A stretch of DNA of 64,000 nucleotides. Source: Daedaleopsis sinensis (lineage: Eukaryota > Basidiomycota > Agaricomycetes > Polyporales > Polyporaceae). The stretch covers positions 1,178,001 through 1,242,000 of the forward strand of contig CM066308.1 in assembly GCA_033807695.1 (NCBI GenBank), given 5' to 3'. Under the pieces are notes generated by a model, which was not told the DNA's origin, did not search any database, and saw nothing but the letters and a program-made list of their open reading frames with translations. Shown here in pieces: positions 46,038-56,117 of the stretch; the first letter of the stretch is position 1; each line of letters opens with the position of its first letter. The translations under genes were made by a program, and so were the position numbers.

Positions 46038-49000
46038 GCCGTCCTAGATCGCCTGTGTCCGCCACTTTCGGGGACAAAGATTCTTCCCCCACTGCGTTCG
46101 TTCGAGTCAGAGGGCGTCATGAGGCGCCGGTGAGGGGCTGAGTTAGCGGACGGTTTCGGGGCAGTCCGAAACGGAGTCGACTCACGCGATAGATCTGTCA
46201 CTGCCTCCAAAACGCGTTCATCGCGCCCCGCCTGTGCCTCTGAACAGTCTCGCCGGGCATGTCGTCGCTCGTCTTCTTTTTGCCGGCCAGAGACGCTGTT
46301 CGTGGCCGCCTCGGGTACCTCGCCGCAGACGATCGCCCGTCCTGTCCTGCTGCCGTCTGGCGAGCCCCCCTTGCCCGCCTCCGCGCCACTCTCCGGTCCT
46401 TGGTCGGGGATGCTGCTGGTGACAGTGACAGACCTTACAACGTCGTCGTTTGCGTCGCTTGGAATCTCACATGCGAGACGCAGAGCCATCGCGCGACGCA
46501 ACTTGGCCGCGTCGTCGGGCATGAACTGCAGCTGCGTCGGATGCCGGCCGCACCACACTTCAACCGCAAACTTCAGGGTGTATGCGGCACAATGAAGGGT
46601 GTTACCTTGTTGGGGGACCCGGGGCTGGGCGACGTTCGTAAGCGATCGTTCAATGTGGGCACGATTCCTCCACTAACATGTTTCGCGCACTGTTCCATCC
46701 ACCCTAGGCGACGGAGATCTTCTTGTCGACCATAGATCGCCTTGTATTCGAACTGCAACATCAGGAATATACGCTGCATATCATGAATTGCAGGCCAGTA
46801 TGGGTGTCAGTACGGGTGATGCAGCCATGCGCGTAACACTCACCTTGTAGAGTGGACGCAGGCGACGTATGTCGTGAATACTGTCGTAGATCTCAATTTG
46901 ATGCGAACGCATGTACACAACGACCAATAACCAGTGACTCGCGGCAGGCCAGAAATATGGGATCAGTAGTACTTCGTCATCGAATATATTTCGCTAGTCA
47001 GACACCGGGATGGGTCAGTCCGCCAGCCCGTCACGTTGGGCCAGTGATAGAACTTACGTGAGGGAACCATCGCTGTGTTGCCCTGCGCTGCGGCACTAAC
47101 CCGGTGGTCATGTTCGAGACCCCTACCGCCCTGTGGATGTACCACGTCTCCGTGCAGGTGACCACGTAAACCCTGTTCGCGTCGGGGCGCGTGGCTAACG
47201 GGACCGCCCCGAACGACGTATCCCAAACGCCGGCCCGCATGTCACTGTCAAGGAGGGCGAAAAGGGGCTCGAGGACGAAGTCTGATACCATTTGCGCCCC
47301 GAGGAGATCTGAGAGTCTGGCCGGATCGATCGTGTTACCGGCGACTTCCCACTTCTGACCAGGGCCAGCTTGAAGAGCACGCATGAGGCGCGCCTGGGCC
47401 CCTGGGCTCTCCAAAATCGCTGGCTCCCGCAATCTAATTGAGATCCCCTCCCCCGGGGTTTGCGACGATGGCGCGAGCGCAGCATCCTGGCCTGGCAAGG
47501 CGCTGGAGTTGGGAATATCCTCATGCGTCACGTTGGGCCGTGCAGTAGTTCGCGTTGCTTCTGGTTTGCGGTCGTCGTTGTGGCGGCAACTTGAGGTATC
47601 GGCACCATCATTGCTGCTCTGGTTCTCGTGCTTGGGAGCGAACTGTGAAGTCGTAGAGTTAGCATGCTGCTCGCCGTGCCCCTCGTGAGCTCCGGGGCGG
47701 GATGGGTACTCACTACAGGGCCAATGCTTGGTGAGGTATCGGCACCGTCATTGCTGCTCTGGTTCTCGTCCTTGAGAGCGAACTGTGAAGTCGTTGAGTT
47801 AGCATGCTGCTCGCCGTGCCCCTCGTGAGCTCCGGGGCGGGATGGGTACTCACTACTGGGCCAATGTTCGGCCACACTATACGCGGGTTGAAAGGCGCGA
47901 ATGTTTCTTGCACTACGCTCGTGCTCAAACCAGTTCTTCCCCCGACAAAGTCTTGCCATATTCTCTCGAATATGTGTTTGAGTTGGGCGACAGTCACGCG
48001 GCTCATCGCCACATCTGCTATGTCGAATTCCAGTACTATCGCCCAAGCGAACAGCAAAGACCAGAAACCACACGAAGCGCCATCAGTCTGGACGCCAGAT
48101 GGGATGTCTATCGTAGTGTGTGGTTGGCTCCTCTGGGAACGCGGCTGTCCGGCGGAAGGTGTCACTATGATCATCCCCACTATGAAATGCACGGGGCTTA
48201 CCATTGTGGCAGATACGAGCTGCGCAGAGGTCGTGTTCTGCGCGGACCTTATCGTGTGGCCAAGCACTATGGCTTCAGGAATCGTGGTGCGTGGCGATCC
48301 GGCGAGCGAATTCCAAGTCGTGATGGTGTACGCCTCGTGTACAATGTCGTGGACCTGTGTCACCCAGTGGTACCCTTCCAGGTGTGCGAACACTATGGTA
48401 CTAACAAAAGCACCGTCTCGGCTGGCAATCAGGTCGCCGAGCTTGCTATGGTGCTGGAGGCGTAGCTGTCCTCGGTGTCAGTACTTTGAGTAGATCTCTG
48501 CGCAGTAATATGACTCACATTTTCGGGGAGCGTACGGCCCGGATGGGAGACGACACTCTCGAGCGTCCGCAAAGTCGAGTCCGGCGTCTTCCAAAATAGG
48601 ATGCCCTTCGTTTTTGCGGGGACACAGTTGTTGAGGACCTGCAAGAATAGTAGATATTCGTCATGTCGCATGGTATAGCTTTCAGATTTCCAGTGAGAGA
48701 AGTCGTGAGACTGGATGCTCAGGTCTTCGTCGGTGAATCCGACTGGTGGGATGCTGACGCCCTGACGAGAGCTCTCGTACGCATCATTGGCGAGACGTAG
48801 ACCTTTGCGCGCCTCCAGGGAGTCAGGCAGAAGGCTCAACGGGGCTACTCGCCGCGCCTTGGTCTGTCCACGCTGCTTCGAGAAGCGCGGCGACGGGACA
48901 TGAGGCGCCTTTTGAGACCTCGGCGCGCTTTCACTGCTCGTCCCTTGCCTCTTGGATGGTGATCGCCATGGCTGAAGGGACTGGATCTTGGCCGGACGAC

Positions 49001-49217
49001 CTGGGGTTGACGTGAATCCTGCATAGATAAAGCCAAGATCCAGTTGGTGAGATGGAGAAACTGACGTGATGGCTGGCCCACCGAATGATTCTTGATGCCC
49101 TGGATATGTGGCACGCGCTTGCGCAATAGCTGTGTCTTGGCGGGCCTTCTCCTCGCGTGCAGCCAAACGGGCCTGGATGTCGTTCAACTGCTGGTCCCAA
49201 AAGCTATCTGATACCAT
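46034..49217 (-). CDS. Protein with two consecutive Ulp1-like (C48) cysteine-protease domains
   Basis: The start is ATG 49217-49215 and the stop 46036-46034; the product is roughly 850-900 residues. The N-terminal 200 residues are charged and disordered. Domain 1 (about 48475-47930) shows HW in EGYHWVTQVHDIV, WNSL where Ulp1 has D-S-L, and QTDGASCGFW (Gln and Cys of the active site); the Asp of the triad is therefore Asn. A linker with duplicated exons follows. Domain 2 (about 47450-46530) has SHWLLVVVYM (His), IEIYDSI (Asp) and QQGNTLHCAAYTLKF (Gln and Cys), so its catalytic set is complete. The exon with the linker continues in frame into domain 2, with no start codon between, which supports one gene; two separate genes cannot be ruled out. 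Ulp1 proteases cut SUMO or similar tags. In transposons their job is unclear. The tail is Ser/Arg-rich. Confidence 0.7.
47593..47872. repeat. 140-bp tandem duplication covering an exon and intron
   Basis: Two near-identical 140-bp units, 47593-47732 and 47733-47872, lie head to tail. Read on the minus strand, each unit carries the end of an exon (IGPV), an intron of about 70 bp starting GTGAGTACC, and a short exon with NENQSSNDGADTS-type coding (FALKDENQSSNDGADTS and FAPKHENQSSNDGADTS). The result is a duplicated linker in the double-Ulp1 protein. Confidence 0.85.
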
Positions 49218-49342
49218 TTTGGTCTCCCTCGGGAGTCCGGCTGCCTGTTTGGATATTTTGCTCGGGTGCTTCCGCCGTTTCTCCCAAATGACTTCCTCGG
49301 CTGCTTGTCGTCAATGATGGCACAGCGTAATGGTTTTACTGT

Positions 49343-52300
49343 TCACGAACCTTGCCATACACGGACCGACCCACTCGCCTGATATAAACCGGCAGCCTTC
49401 ACGTGGGCGCAGCCGTTATACATTCCTACGGCCTTGATATGGGCGCACCGTTTGCCGCTTTGCATGAAAGAGGTGCATGCGCAGTATGCTGGAGCCAGTG
49501 TTACACCGTGCAGTATTTGCGCTTCGTTGGGATTGGCGGAGCTGGAGATATCTTAGACTGATTTCTCAAAGAACGCGATCACAGCACTGACCTCGCGACT
49601 ACCACGCTGAATGTACCATCGGGCTTCGGGGTGATGAGGTCGTCGGCCCATATCTTGTGCGCTTCGGCGTTGATTTGGCGAACCTGCGGGAGTACTACCC
49701 GGTCGTCTGTGCCCCAGAATCGGTAGTACGGTAGAAAGTCGTGGATGATGATGATGATCAGTCGATCGAGCCTAAGTCACTCTCCGCGTTAGCTGCGTCA
49801 CGCGGTGAATGACAATGGGCAGCGCATTACCTCTTGTTTTTGCGACATTCCAGGAAGACTGCATCGAATGTCGAAAATGCGCGCTCGATGAAATTGTTTG
49901 TGTTCCACGTGCCATCTCGAGTTTGGTCGTCTGGAAGGCCGATGTCCGTGAATGCTTCTGGGTAGCACACGGTCATTACTCGAAACCACCAACATGCACG
50001 CCGCGCTCACCTATCCACTGAGGTACAAACCAGTTCGTCATGAAGTACTCTTGCAGGTACGCAAACTGCGCGTCTTGACGTGCACGGTCTTCGTCGGCGT
50101 CCGCTGGGCTGTTCGGGTTCGGGGAATACGCCATGATGGCCTCCTTCATGCGCTGTAAGAACATGTGCACAGTCGTGGGCCAATCACCGATAGTGCGACA
50201 CCTCTGCAGGATGCGGAAGTGGTATATAACTTGGACTTTGACCTCCACCGGGATTCGAACCCGGCGTGCGGATGCAGGCGGCGTGTCGCAGTCAAGCCTC
50301 ATAATCGCTTGAACGACGTGGAACTGACAGAGGCGGACAGGTACGCTCGGGTACACTAACGATGATGACCATTAGTGAGCACGCTATCGGCGAGAGATAT
50401 CGGCCTGACCTTCACGCAGGGCTCCCATTTCCGCGGCGCATTTGTCTATCATAAAGTGTGATACTCCTAGATGCCCATCAGCGATCGACGCAGCGGCGAG
50501 GCGCAGAGCTGCCTCTTCCTGAGGCGAGCGGCCCTCGAAAGTGGCCGTGCCTCATAAACGTGGTCAGATAGCGTTCCTGCAATGGCCGCAGTGGGACATG
50601 GCTCACCGTTCGTAATCGCTATGGCCCGCGTGAGCACCTTGTGTTTCGTGGCGGTGAGAAGTATGACTAGTGTGGCGGTTCGAATGTTCGCGGACAGAAA
50701 TGCGGCCCCTGGTGAATATTGGTTGGCATGGCTGCGTTCTCAGAGTGTGGTCTCCAACTGGTTACAAATCCACTCACCCGGGACTGCATGCCAACGCTCG
50801 GTGATCGCGATGACGAACGTTACCGCAGCGCGGTTCTCGTTCTTGTTCCTCCAACTGGAGTCTAGAGCCAGACCGCGTAGGCATCCGTTCAGTATCATAC
50901 TGTCGAGCGAGAACTCGTCCGTAATGGCTACTGTGAAATTCGATAGCTCGTCGGGCAATGTCGGGTCATGCGGTGTATAGCTGCACAGCGGTCAGCGTTC
51001 ATACGCGGGGGCCGAGCCCATCTCGACGTACCAATACAGTCTGAACGGTTCCTGGGCAACGATGAGATGTACCGCAAAGAGCGGGTTCCGATCCAGGCGT
51101 TCGCGGTACCTCACCATCTTCAGCATGTCGTGAATCTGGCGCGATGTCGGGCGTCGATGGACCGGCGGGGCGTAAAAATTGGGCATTTCGGCGCGAAGTG
51201 CTTGGCCCGCCATATCGTCGTGGCGTCGCGGGTTAAACATGGCTTGCAAACCTAGCGATATACGCGATTTTACGGATGTTTGGGCCAGGGGGTACGGGGC
51301 GACATACCTTTCTTCACCACGGACACCTTCGCATTGGCGACTCGCAGCCGTTCCAAGATTTGTAGCCGCAGATGCCTGGAGGGCTGCAGGTGAGGAATTT
51401 GGGTCGCATCACACTCCGGATGATGACGCCGCATCCATATGGTCACGGAGCCTAGGTTGTCACTCGTGATCTCCAACTGAGAAATGGGATATCAGCAAAA
51501 CATCGAGGAGCGCGATGGTGCTTCTCACCCGCAGTTGCACTCGCGTGGGGCATCGGTTCCACCTGCCAGGATTGCCTGCCTCGTCCTCTCCTCCTTCGGA
51601 ATCGTCGTCGTCGTCATCGCTGTCATCCTCAGTTTCTTCAGGGTCGTCGTCGCTGAACTCATCTTCGCTGTCTTGTCCGCTTACTGGCGGCACATAAGAA
51701 GTAGAGGGGGCCGCGTTTTGGGAGTCGATTACTGCGTTATGAAGTCCCGCACACTTATATAGCCACCGAAGAACTGGGCGTCGCGTTTGGATGGCATGAT
51801 GGACGGTAGACGGGGTGAAGCCTTGTGCCTCGTTCCATCGAACGATCAGAGGACGGGCACGGATGTCGTTGGGAGAATCCCCGGGGTGCCCGATCCAGGT
51901 CAGACGAACCGAGCGCGACCACTTGAAGGTGTGCGAGAGATAATCGTTGTACTACAGCGACAATTAGACATCGCTAGGTTTTTCCAACAGCGCAGACGCC
52001 TTACCTGCGCATCAAACCATTTGTAGACTTCGTGGGTAGGGAGAGTCATAGGGAGTCGATGCCAGTGTTTCTTGGACTCCGGTTCGCCGAGAAAATCCGG
52101 TATCGGTCGCCCCCGCTTGTCTGTCTCGAACAAAGACAGTTGCTCACGTTGCCCTAGTAGGCGAAGGTGTAGGGCATCTGCGTCTGTGGCTTCTCCCGTG
52201 GATGACTGGCTCTCGTGGCCTGATGGCGCCTGTAGCCCTACTGCGGGTGCGGGGTCTGCTGGGCTTCGGTCGGGCGGCGCGACCTGAGCTTCGACAGAGG

Positions 52301-52412
52301 GCTGAGGGGCGTCCGCACGGCGACGGTGGTATTGCTTAGGAGGACGGCCACGTCCACGGCCGTTGGCCGCCGGTGCGGCCGAGGGGTTTGGGGTAGAGGT
52401 CTGTCGGGCCAT
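49343..52412 (-). CDS. MULE-type transposase with SWIM zinc finger
   Basis: The ATG is at 52412-52410; the reading ends with the stop at 49345-49343 after many short introns. The N terminus holds an AT-hook-like GRGRGRPPK. A zinc-binding-like region follows (WLYKCAGLHN ... CPTRVQLRV) split by an acidic run of Asp/Glu (about 51665-51575). The catalytic region has LALDSSWRNKNENRAAVTF (first Asp), then IDKCAAEMGALREG (second Asp region) and VRLCQFHVVQAIMRL, standard for MULE transposases. Near the C terminus are RLIIIIIHDFLPYYRFWG and a SWIM zinc finger YCACTSF...GKRCAHIKAV (C-x-C, C-x-H; about 49490-49430). All key pieces are present and can be joined by GT..AG introns, so the gene may be intact. 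Role: cut-and-paste transposition of the surrounding element. The Ulp1-like gene lies 125 bp downstream. Confidence 0.85.
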
Positions 52413-53895
52413 GCGTAGCAGGGGGTGAGGATGTTTGGTGGTGGGGTGCCCGCGGTCAATGACGGGCGTATGAGCGCAACTGCAAAGCTGAAAGGCACCA
52501 ACATGTCGACAAGACTTCGTCGCGCCCTGCTGTTCCCTCAAAGTCCTCCGCTCACTTGTCTGCCGCGGTTGAACGTCCGCCGCTGGTCGGGCGCCCCGAC
52601 GTGTTTCCTAATTAAAATATTCGGGAGCGATTATTTACGGTGCAATGAAGATTTCTGCTCGGGTAGCACTTGCCTTTCTGGTTTGGAACAGGCGGATCAG
52701 GGTCGATATTGAGTTGGTCTGGGTTGAAACAAGGTTGGGCCAGAGTGCTGATAGGTATTCTGGCATTACTTAGTGACCAATGGCGGGAACTGTTGTGTAC
52801 TAGGACACCTACGATACATGACGTGCCACAAGTTCATCGCAGTTTGTTCGCAGGCGGGGTCTGCGGCGGCCTGGCGTGCACTGGTGTTCATTTCTAGCTC
52901 TCCCGCTGCGTCGTAGCTTGAATCAGTCCTGGTACACCTAGCTATATGGCCGTACTCGCGACGGTACGGAGTTTATGGACACCAGCAAAATTAACGTTTC
53001 GTTGAATGTTTGATACACGCGCCAGATGACATCATGATCGGGTGTCAGCCACGAAACCTTAACCCTACAGCCGCCTGGTTGCCAGGTCATTGCCACTCGG
53101 CCTCAGCTACTCATCCAACCCTCAGGCTGAACCCCTCTATCACTCTCCGTAAGGCGTACGCGGCTTCTGAAGGGATCTACTCGTCCTCTGCCTGCGGGGC
53201 CCATGAAACCCCTGCTCGCTTTCGTGGCCCGAGCCCTGGAAATCTAGGGCAAATAGTATTCTATATAATAATCTTCACGTTGTTTCGGACCTGAGGTCAC
53301 TTATCACTATATCACCCCTCTCGATCGGGTCGCACTTGTCAAGTTTCTCTAGCCGACCTACCGCGGATGTCCGCCAGATTCCATCTGGCTTTGGGGCGGG
53401 TTGATGGCCATCGCCTGCATGTGTCATGGTAAGTGCCCTGGCCTATTACGATCTTGCAGACGTTGGTTGCACAAGGAGTCTCACACTAACAGGCGGGTTG
53501 TATGCTGTGGAAAGGCATAAGTTGGACACCAATTAGACAATCTGAGTGAAAGATTGGATTTCGAGAGCAACATGACGACAGCAAACCCAACCGAGACGAA
53601 CTACAGTAGACCTTCAGGCTGACCAAACCATCGTACGCCCAAGTCACAGTGCCCCTTGCGCGCCGTGGTTGACATCCACCCGATTTGGTGGATTGCAAAC
53701 GCGGCTGCCCGCACTCTACACCGAGTCCCATCCTGTTCGTGCAGCTCGGTATTTCCACCTCTCCCCCCACATTGCGCAGCCGCGAGGCGTTTCTGTACCC
53801 GCGGTCAGTTCATTTCCTCCCTGGTAACTGCATTGGTCACGACCTGAACAGAATTTGTGTCCGCAGAAACGTGGCCTCCGCGATCCCTCAGGCTC
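52413..53895. other. Intergenic region at the right edge of the transposon block
   Basis: No gene is supported here. It must contain the promoter of the transposase and the right transposon end, but no inverted repeat with the left flank was recognised. The sequence shifts from GC-rich to more AT-rich after about 52600. Confidence 0.4.
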
Positions 53896-55425
53896 ATGCG
53901 CCAGCGGCACGTGCGACCGCGTCGCTCCAAAGGCGGTCAGGCGGCCGCTCCAGGGATATCGCACCTTCTACTCTCGCCCGGACTACCAAACGAACTGCTC
54001 GAGATGATCTTCATCGCGGCCCAATCCCCGCACGAGAGCGCGCTGGGAATCTCGAGGGAGCTCTCCTGCTCCGATAGCCTGTCCCCTTGGCCCCAGATGC
54101 GGTACGCCGTTGTGCGTAGCCGTATGGCACTCGTGTGTCGACAGTGGCACGACGTTCTCATAGGCAGTCCCCGCGCGTGGCAGAACATTGAGGTCCACCC
54201 AGATGTCAACGTAGACCGTCTCAACCACGTGTTGACGCTGTCGCGCGCCATGTCCCTTCGTCTCCATTGCATTTTTACCCATCCTGCTCCGCCGTGGGGT
54301 AGCTTACGACCTCTCGAATTGGGTGTCGCCGAACAGTGCGACCTCCTCCGATTTGCCTTCCAAAAGCTTGCCGACCACGCTGGGCGTTGGCAATCCATCA
54401 CCCTCATCGCCCAGGAGCCTATCGTTGTCGATACCGTGCTGGAGACCCTGGCACCCTACATTCCCGACGCCTCGCAACTTCAAAGCGTTCAGGTCATCAA
54501 CTGTGCAGACCGCATTTACTCCACTTCTTTGCCCTCGATGTTTATGTTTCCCCCCTCCATTGCGACCCCTGCGGATGTGACCCCGAGGTTCATCCCCCCT
54601 TTCATAGCGTTGAGTCGCGTCGCCATTCGAGGGTGTCACATGGACTGGCCTGCGTTCCGCGATTCAGTCGGGCCGACGCTAGTGGAGATAACACTGGAGA
54701 ACATCCCGAACTGGATCAATATAGCCGACTTCGTGCGCGTCCTGGACGTCTGTCGCCAAACCCGCTTTCTGCGCCTGCGGGGCTCATTCGTGCGGATCGA
54801 TGACGGTATCAACAGTCTGGACGACCCCGACGTTAGCGCGGAATTGGCGGTGCTAGAGCGGCTGGCGCTCTCAGATGTTAGGACCAACATCCTCAGGCTA
54901 CTCGTGGCAAGGATTCGCGCACGCGCCCTTCGGGCGTTGGAGTGCGATCTGCCGTACAGCGATGTCCCCTCCGATTCCGAGGACTTGACTTGCTTCTATC
55001 ATGCGCTCGCGACCGGCGCCGATCTCGTCGCTAGCGATTCTCTCATCTCTCTCACTCTTCGTCGATTTGGAGTCCGCCTCCCGTTGCCTCCCACCTTTGC
55101 CACTACAAACTTTTTTCTTGCTTTCCGTGGTTTGACATCTTTGAACCTGGACTTCCGGTCACTTCAGATCGAGTTCTGGGAGTGGCTCATATGCGGCGCC
55201 CAAGATGGAGTGCTCGAACATCTCTCCGACCTCACCGTGGCAGGCCTGTCAGTGATTTGCATCCAGGAGTACATATGCGCACGTATCGACGCCAATAATC
55301 CCCCTATTCACCTTATTATATTCTGCGACGAGCAGCGGTATGGATTTGGGGATGATGTTCATCACCCTGGGACTATCGTTTGGCTCCGGCGCATGTGCCT
55401 GTCGTGCACTGTCCACTTTCTATAG
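53896..55425 (+). CDS. F-box / leucine-rich repeat-like protein
   Basis: This is a single long frame; the first ATG is at 53896 (the frame is open to 53857 upstream). The F-box-like part is PGLPNELLEMIFIAA, then ALVCRQWHDVLIGSPRAWQNIEV, the standard start in Agaricomycete F-box proteins. It is followed by leucine-rich segments over about 400 residues (for example LRALECDLPYSDV, SLISLTLRRFGV, LTSLNLDFRSLQ), as expected for an LRR-like solenoid. Such proteins are inferred to recruit substrates to an SCF ubiquitin ligase through Skp1. The target is unknown. The gene lacks introns, unlike most neighbours. The stop at 55425 is followed by an in-frame downstream region without further homology. Confidence 0.8.
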   Translation: MRQRHVRPRRSKGGQAAAPGISHLLLSPGLPNELLEMIFIAAQSPHESALGISRELSCSDSLSPWPQMRYAVVRSRMALVCRQWHDVLIGSPRAWQNIEVHPDVNVDRLNHVLTLSRAMSLRLHCIFTHPAPPWGSLRPLELGVAEQCDLLRFAFQKLADHAGRWQSITLIAQEPIVVDTVLETLAPYIPDASQLQSVQVINCADRIYSTSLPSMFMFPPSIATPADVTPRFIPPFIALSRVAIRGCHMDWPAFRDSVGPTLVEITLENIPNWINIADFVRVLDVCRQTRFLRLRGSFVRIDDGINSLDDPDVSAELAVLERLALSDVRTNILRLLVARIRARALRALECDLPYSDVPSDSEDLTCFYHALATGADLVASDSLISLTLRRFGVRLPLPPTFATTNFFLAFRGLTSLNLDFRSLQIEFWEWLICGAQDGVLEHLSDLTVAGLSVICIQEYICARIDANNPPIHLIIFCDEQRYGFGDDVHHPGTIVWLRRMCLSCTVHFL

Positions 55426-56117
55426 CCCTCTACTTCAGTCAAATCCTCGTCTTGATATACATCCCCGCATGACATCTACCCTGGTACACAACATTACGCC
55501 CATTCCTTCGCTTGCACATTCGCTTTGCTTACTCTGGTACACACCACCACAAAATTCTCCACTACGCGTCCACTTTACTATGTTGTTTGGAGATACTTCC
55601 ACCTTACGTGTCTCGATATATTCTGGGCGGTTGGGCTGTCATGCCTATGAGCCCCGCGCTCCTGACTACTATACTGTACCCGCCAGGCCGCAGAGTCGAG
55701 TTCGTGCGGCCATGTTTGAGCCACGACTCCTCGCGAACGCGTTTCCCAAAGCCGCAGCAAAGCAGGCCGCGCAGAGTCGAGCTCGTACGGCGATGTTGGA
55801 GCCACGACTCCTCGCGATTGACGGGCACGCAGCCGGTCAGTCGTGCGTGCTGCGTAACATTCAGGTGAGTGAGGAGCCTGGCTGCATGAGTCGCTAATCC
55901 CGCAGCCATGCATCTCCTCTGGCAAGACGATCGCGATACCCTACCTCGCGGGAATTCATGGGCGCTCGCGTATCCGTCGATCTGTTCATCTTTGACCTTT
56001 GCCAGCTCGACCTACCCCTTCTGGATCCATCAAGCTATCCCCTTTCATCACAAGTCCCAACGTCTACCTGCCAGTGCGCGCACCCTCGATGGATCACGCA
56101 TACGCCCCCCTACTACT
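55426..56117. other. Intergenic region with an 81-bp duplicated segment
   Basis: Between the two F-box-type genes no separate gene is supported. A 48-bp sequence starting CGCAGAGTCGAG at 55689 recurs at 55770 with few differences, so the segment has been duplicated in tandem with an 81-bp period. Confidence 0.5.
55689..55817. repeat. Direct repeat, two copies, period 81 bp
   Basis: Copy 1 is 55689-55736 and copy 2 is 55770-55817; both read CGCAGAGTCGAGYTCGTRCGG and end GAGCCACGACTCCTCGCGA. No coding role is seen. Confidence 0.75.

Larger units (their letters stand above)
44985..52412 (-). mobile_element. MULE-type DNA transposon block carrying Ulp1-like protease gene
   Basis: Three minus-strand genes follow one another: a MULE transposase (49343-52412), a protein with two Ulp1-like domains (46034-49217) and an unrecognised gene (44985-46037). 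Spacing is only 125 bp and minus 4 bp. Pairing of MULE transposases with Ulp1-like proteases is known from plant Kaonashi elements and from other eukaryotic DNA transposons. Terminal inverted repeats were not found by eye, so true ends are unknown and lie outside these coordinates. Confidence 0.65.

Noticed and set aside
47804..48493. Two plus-strand open frames of 207-229 codons
   Set aside because: They are antisense to the Ulp1-like exons, which carry the HW and Q-x-x-x-x-x-C motifs.
50225..50320. tRNA-like T-arm (GGGATTCGAACCCG on the plus strand)
   Set aside because: It lies inside a coding exon of the MULE transposase (codons for RRVRIPVEVK), and no acceptor, D or anticodon stems could be built around it.
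44985..52412. KDZ (Kyakuja-Dileera-Zisupton) transposon instead of MULE
   Set aside because: The transposase motifs DSSWRNKNENRAAVTF, LCQFHVVQAI and the SWIM finger fit MULE; no KDZ-type cysteine cluster was seen.
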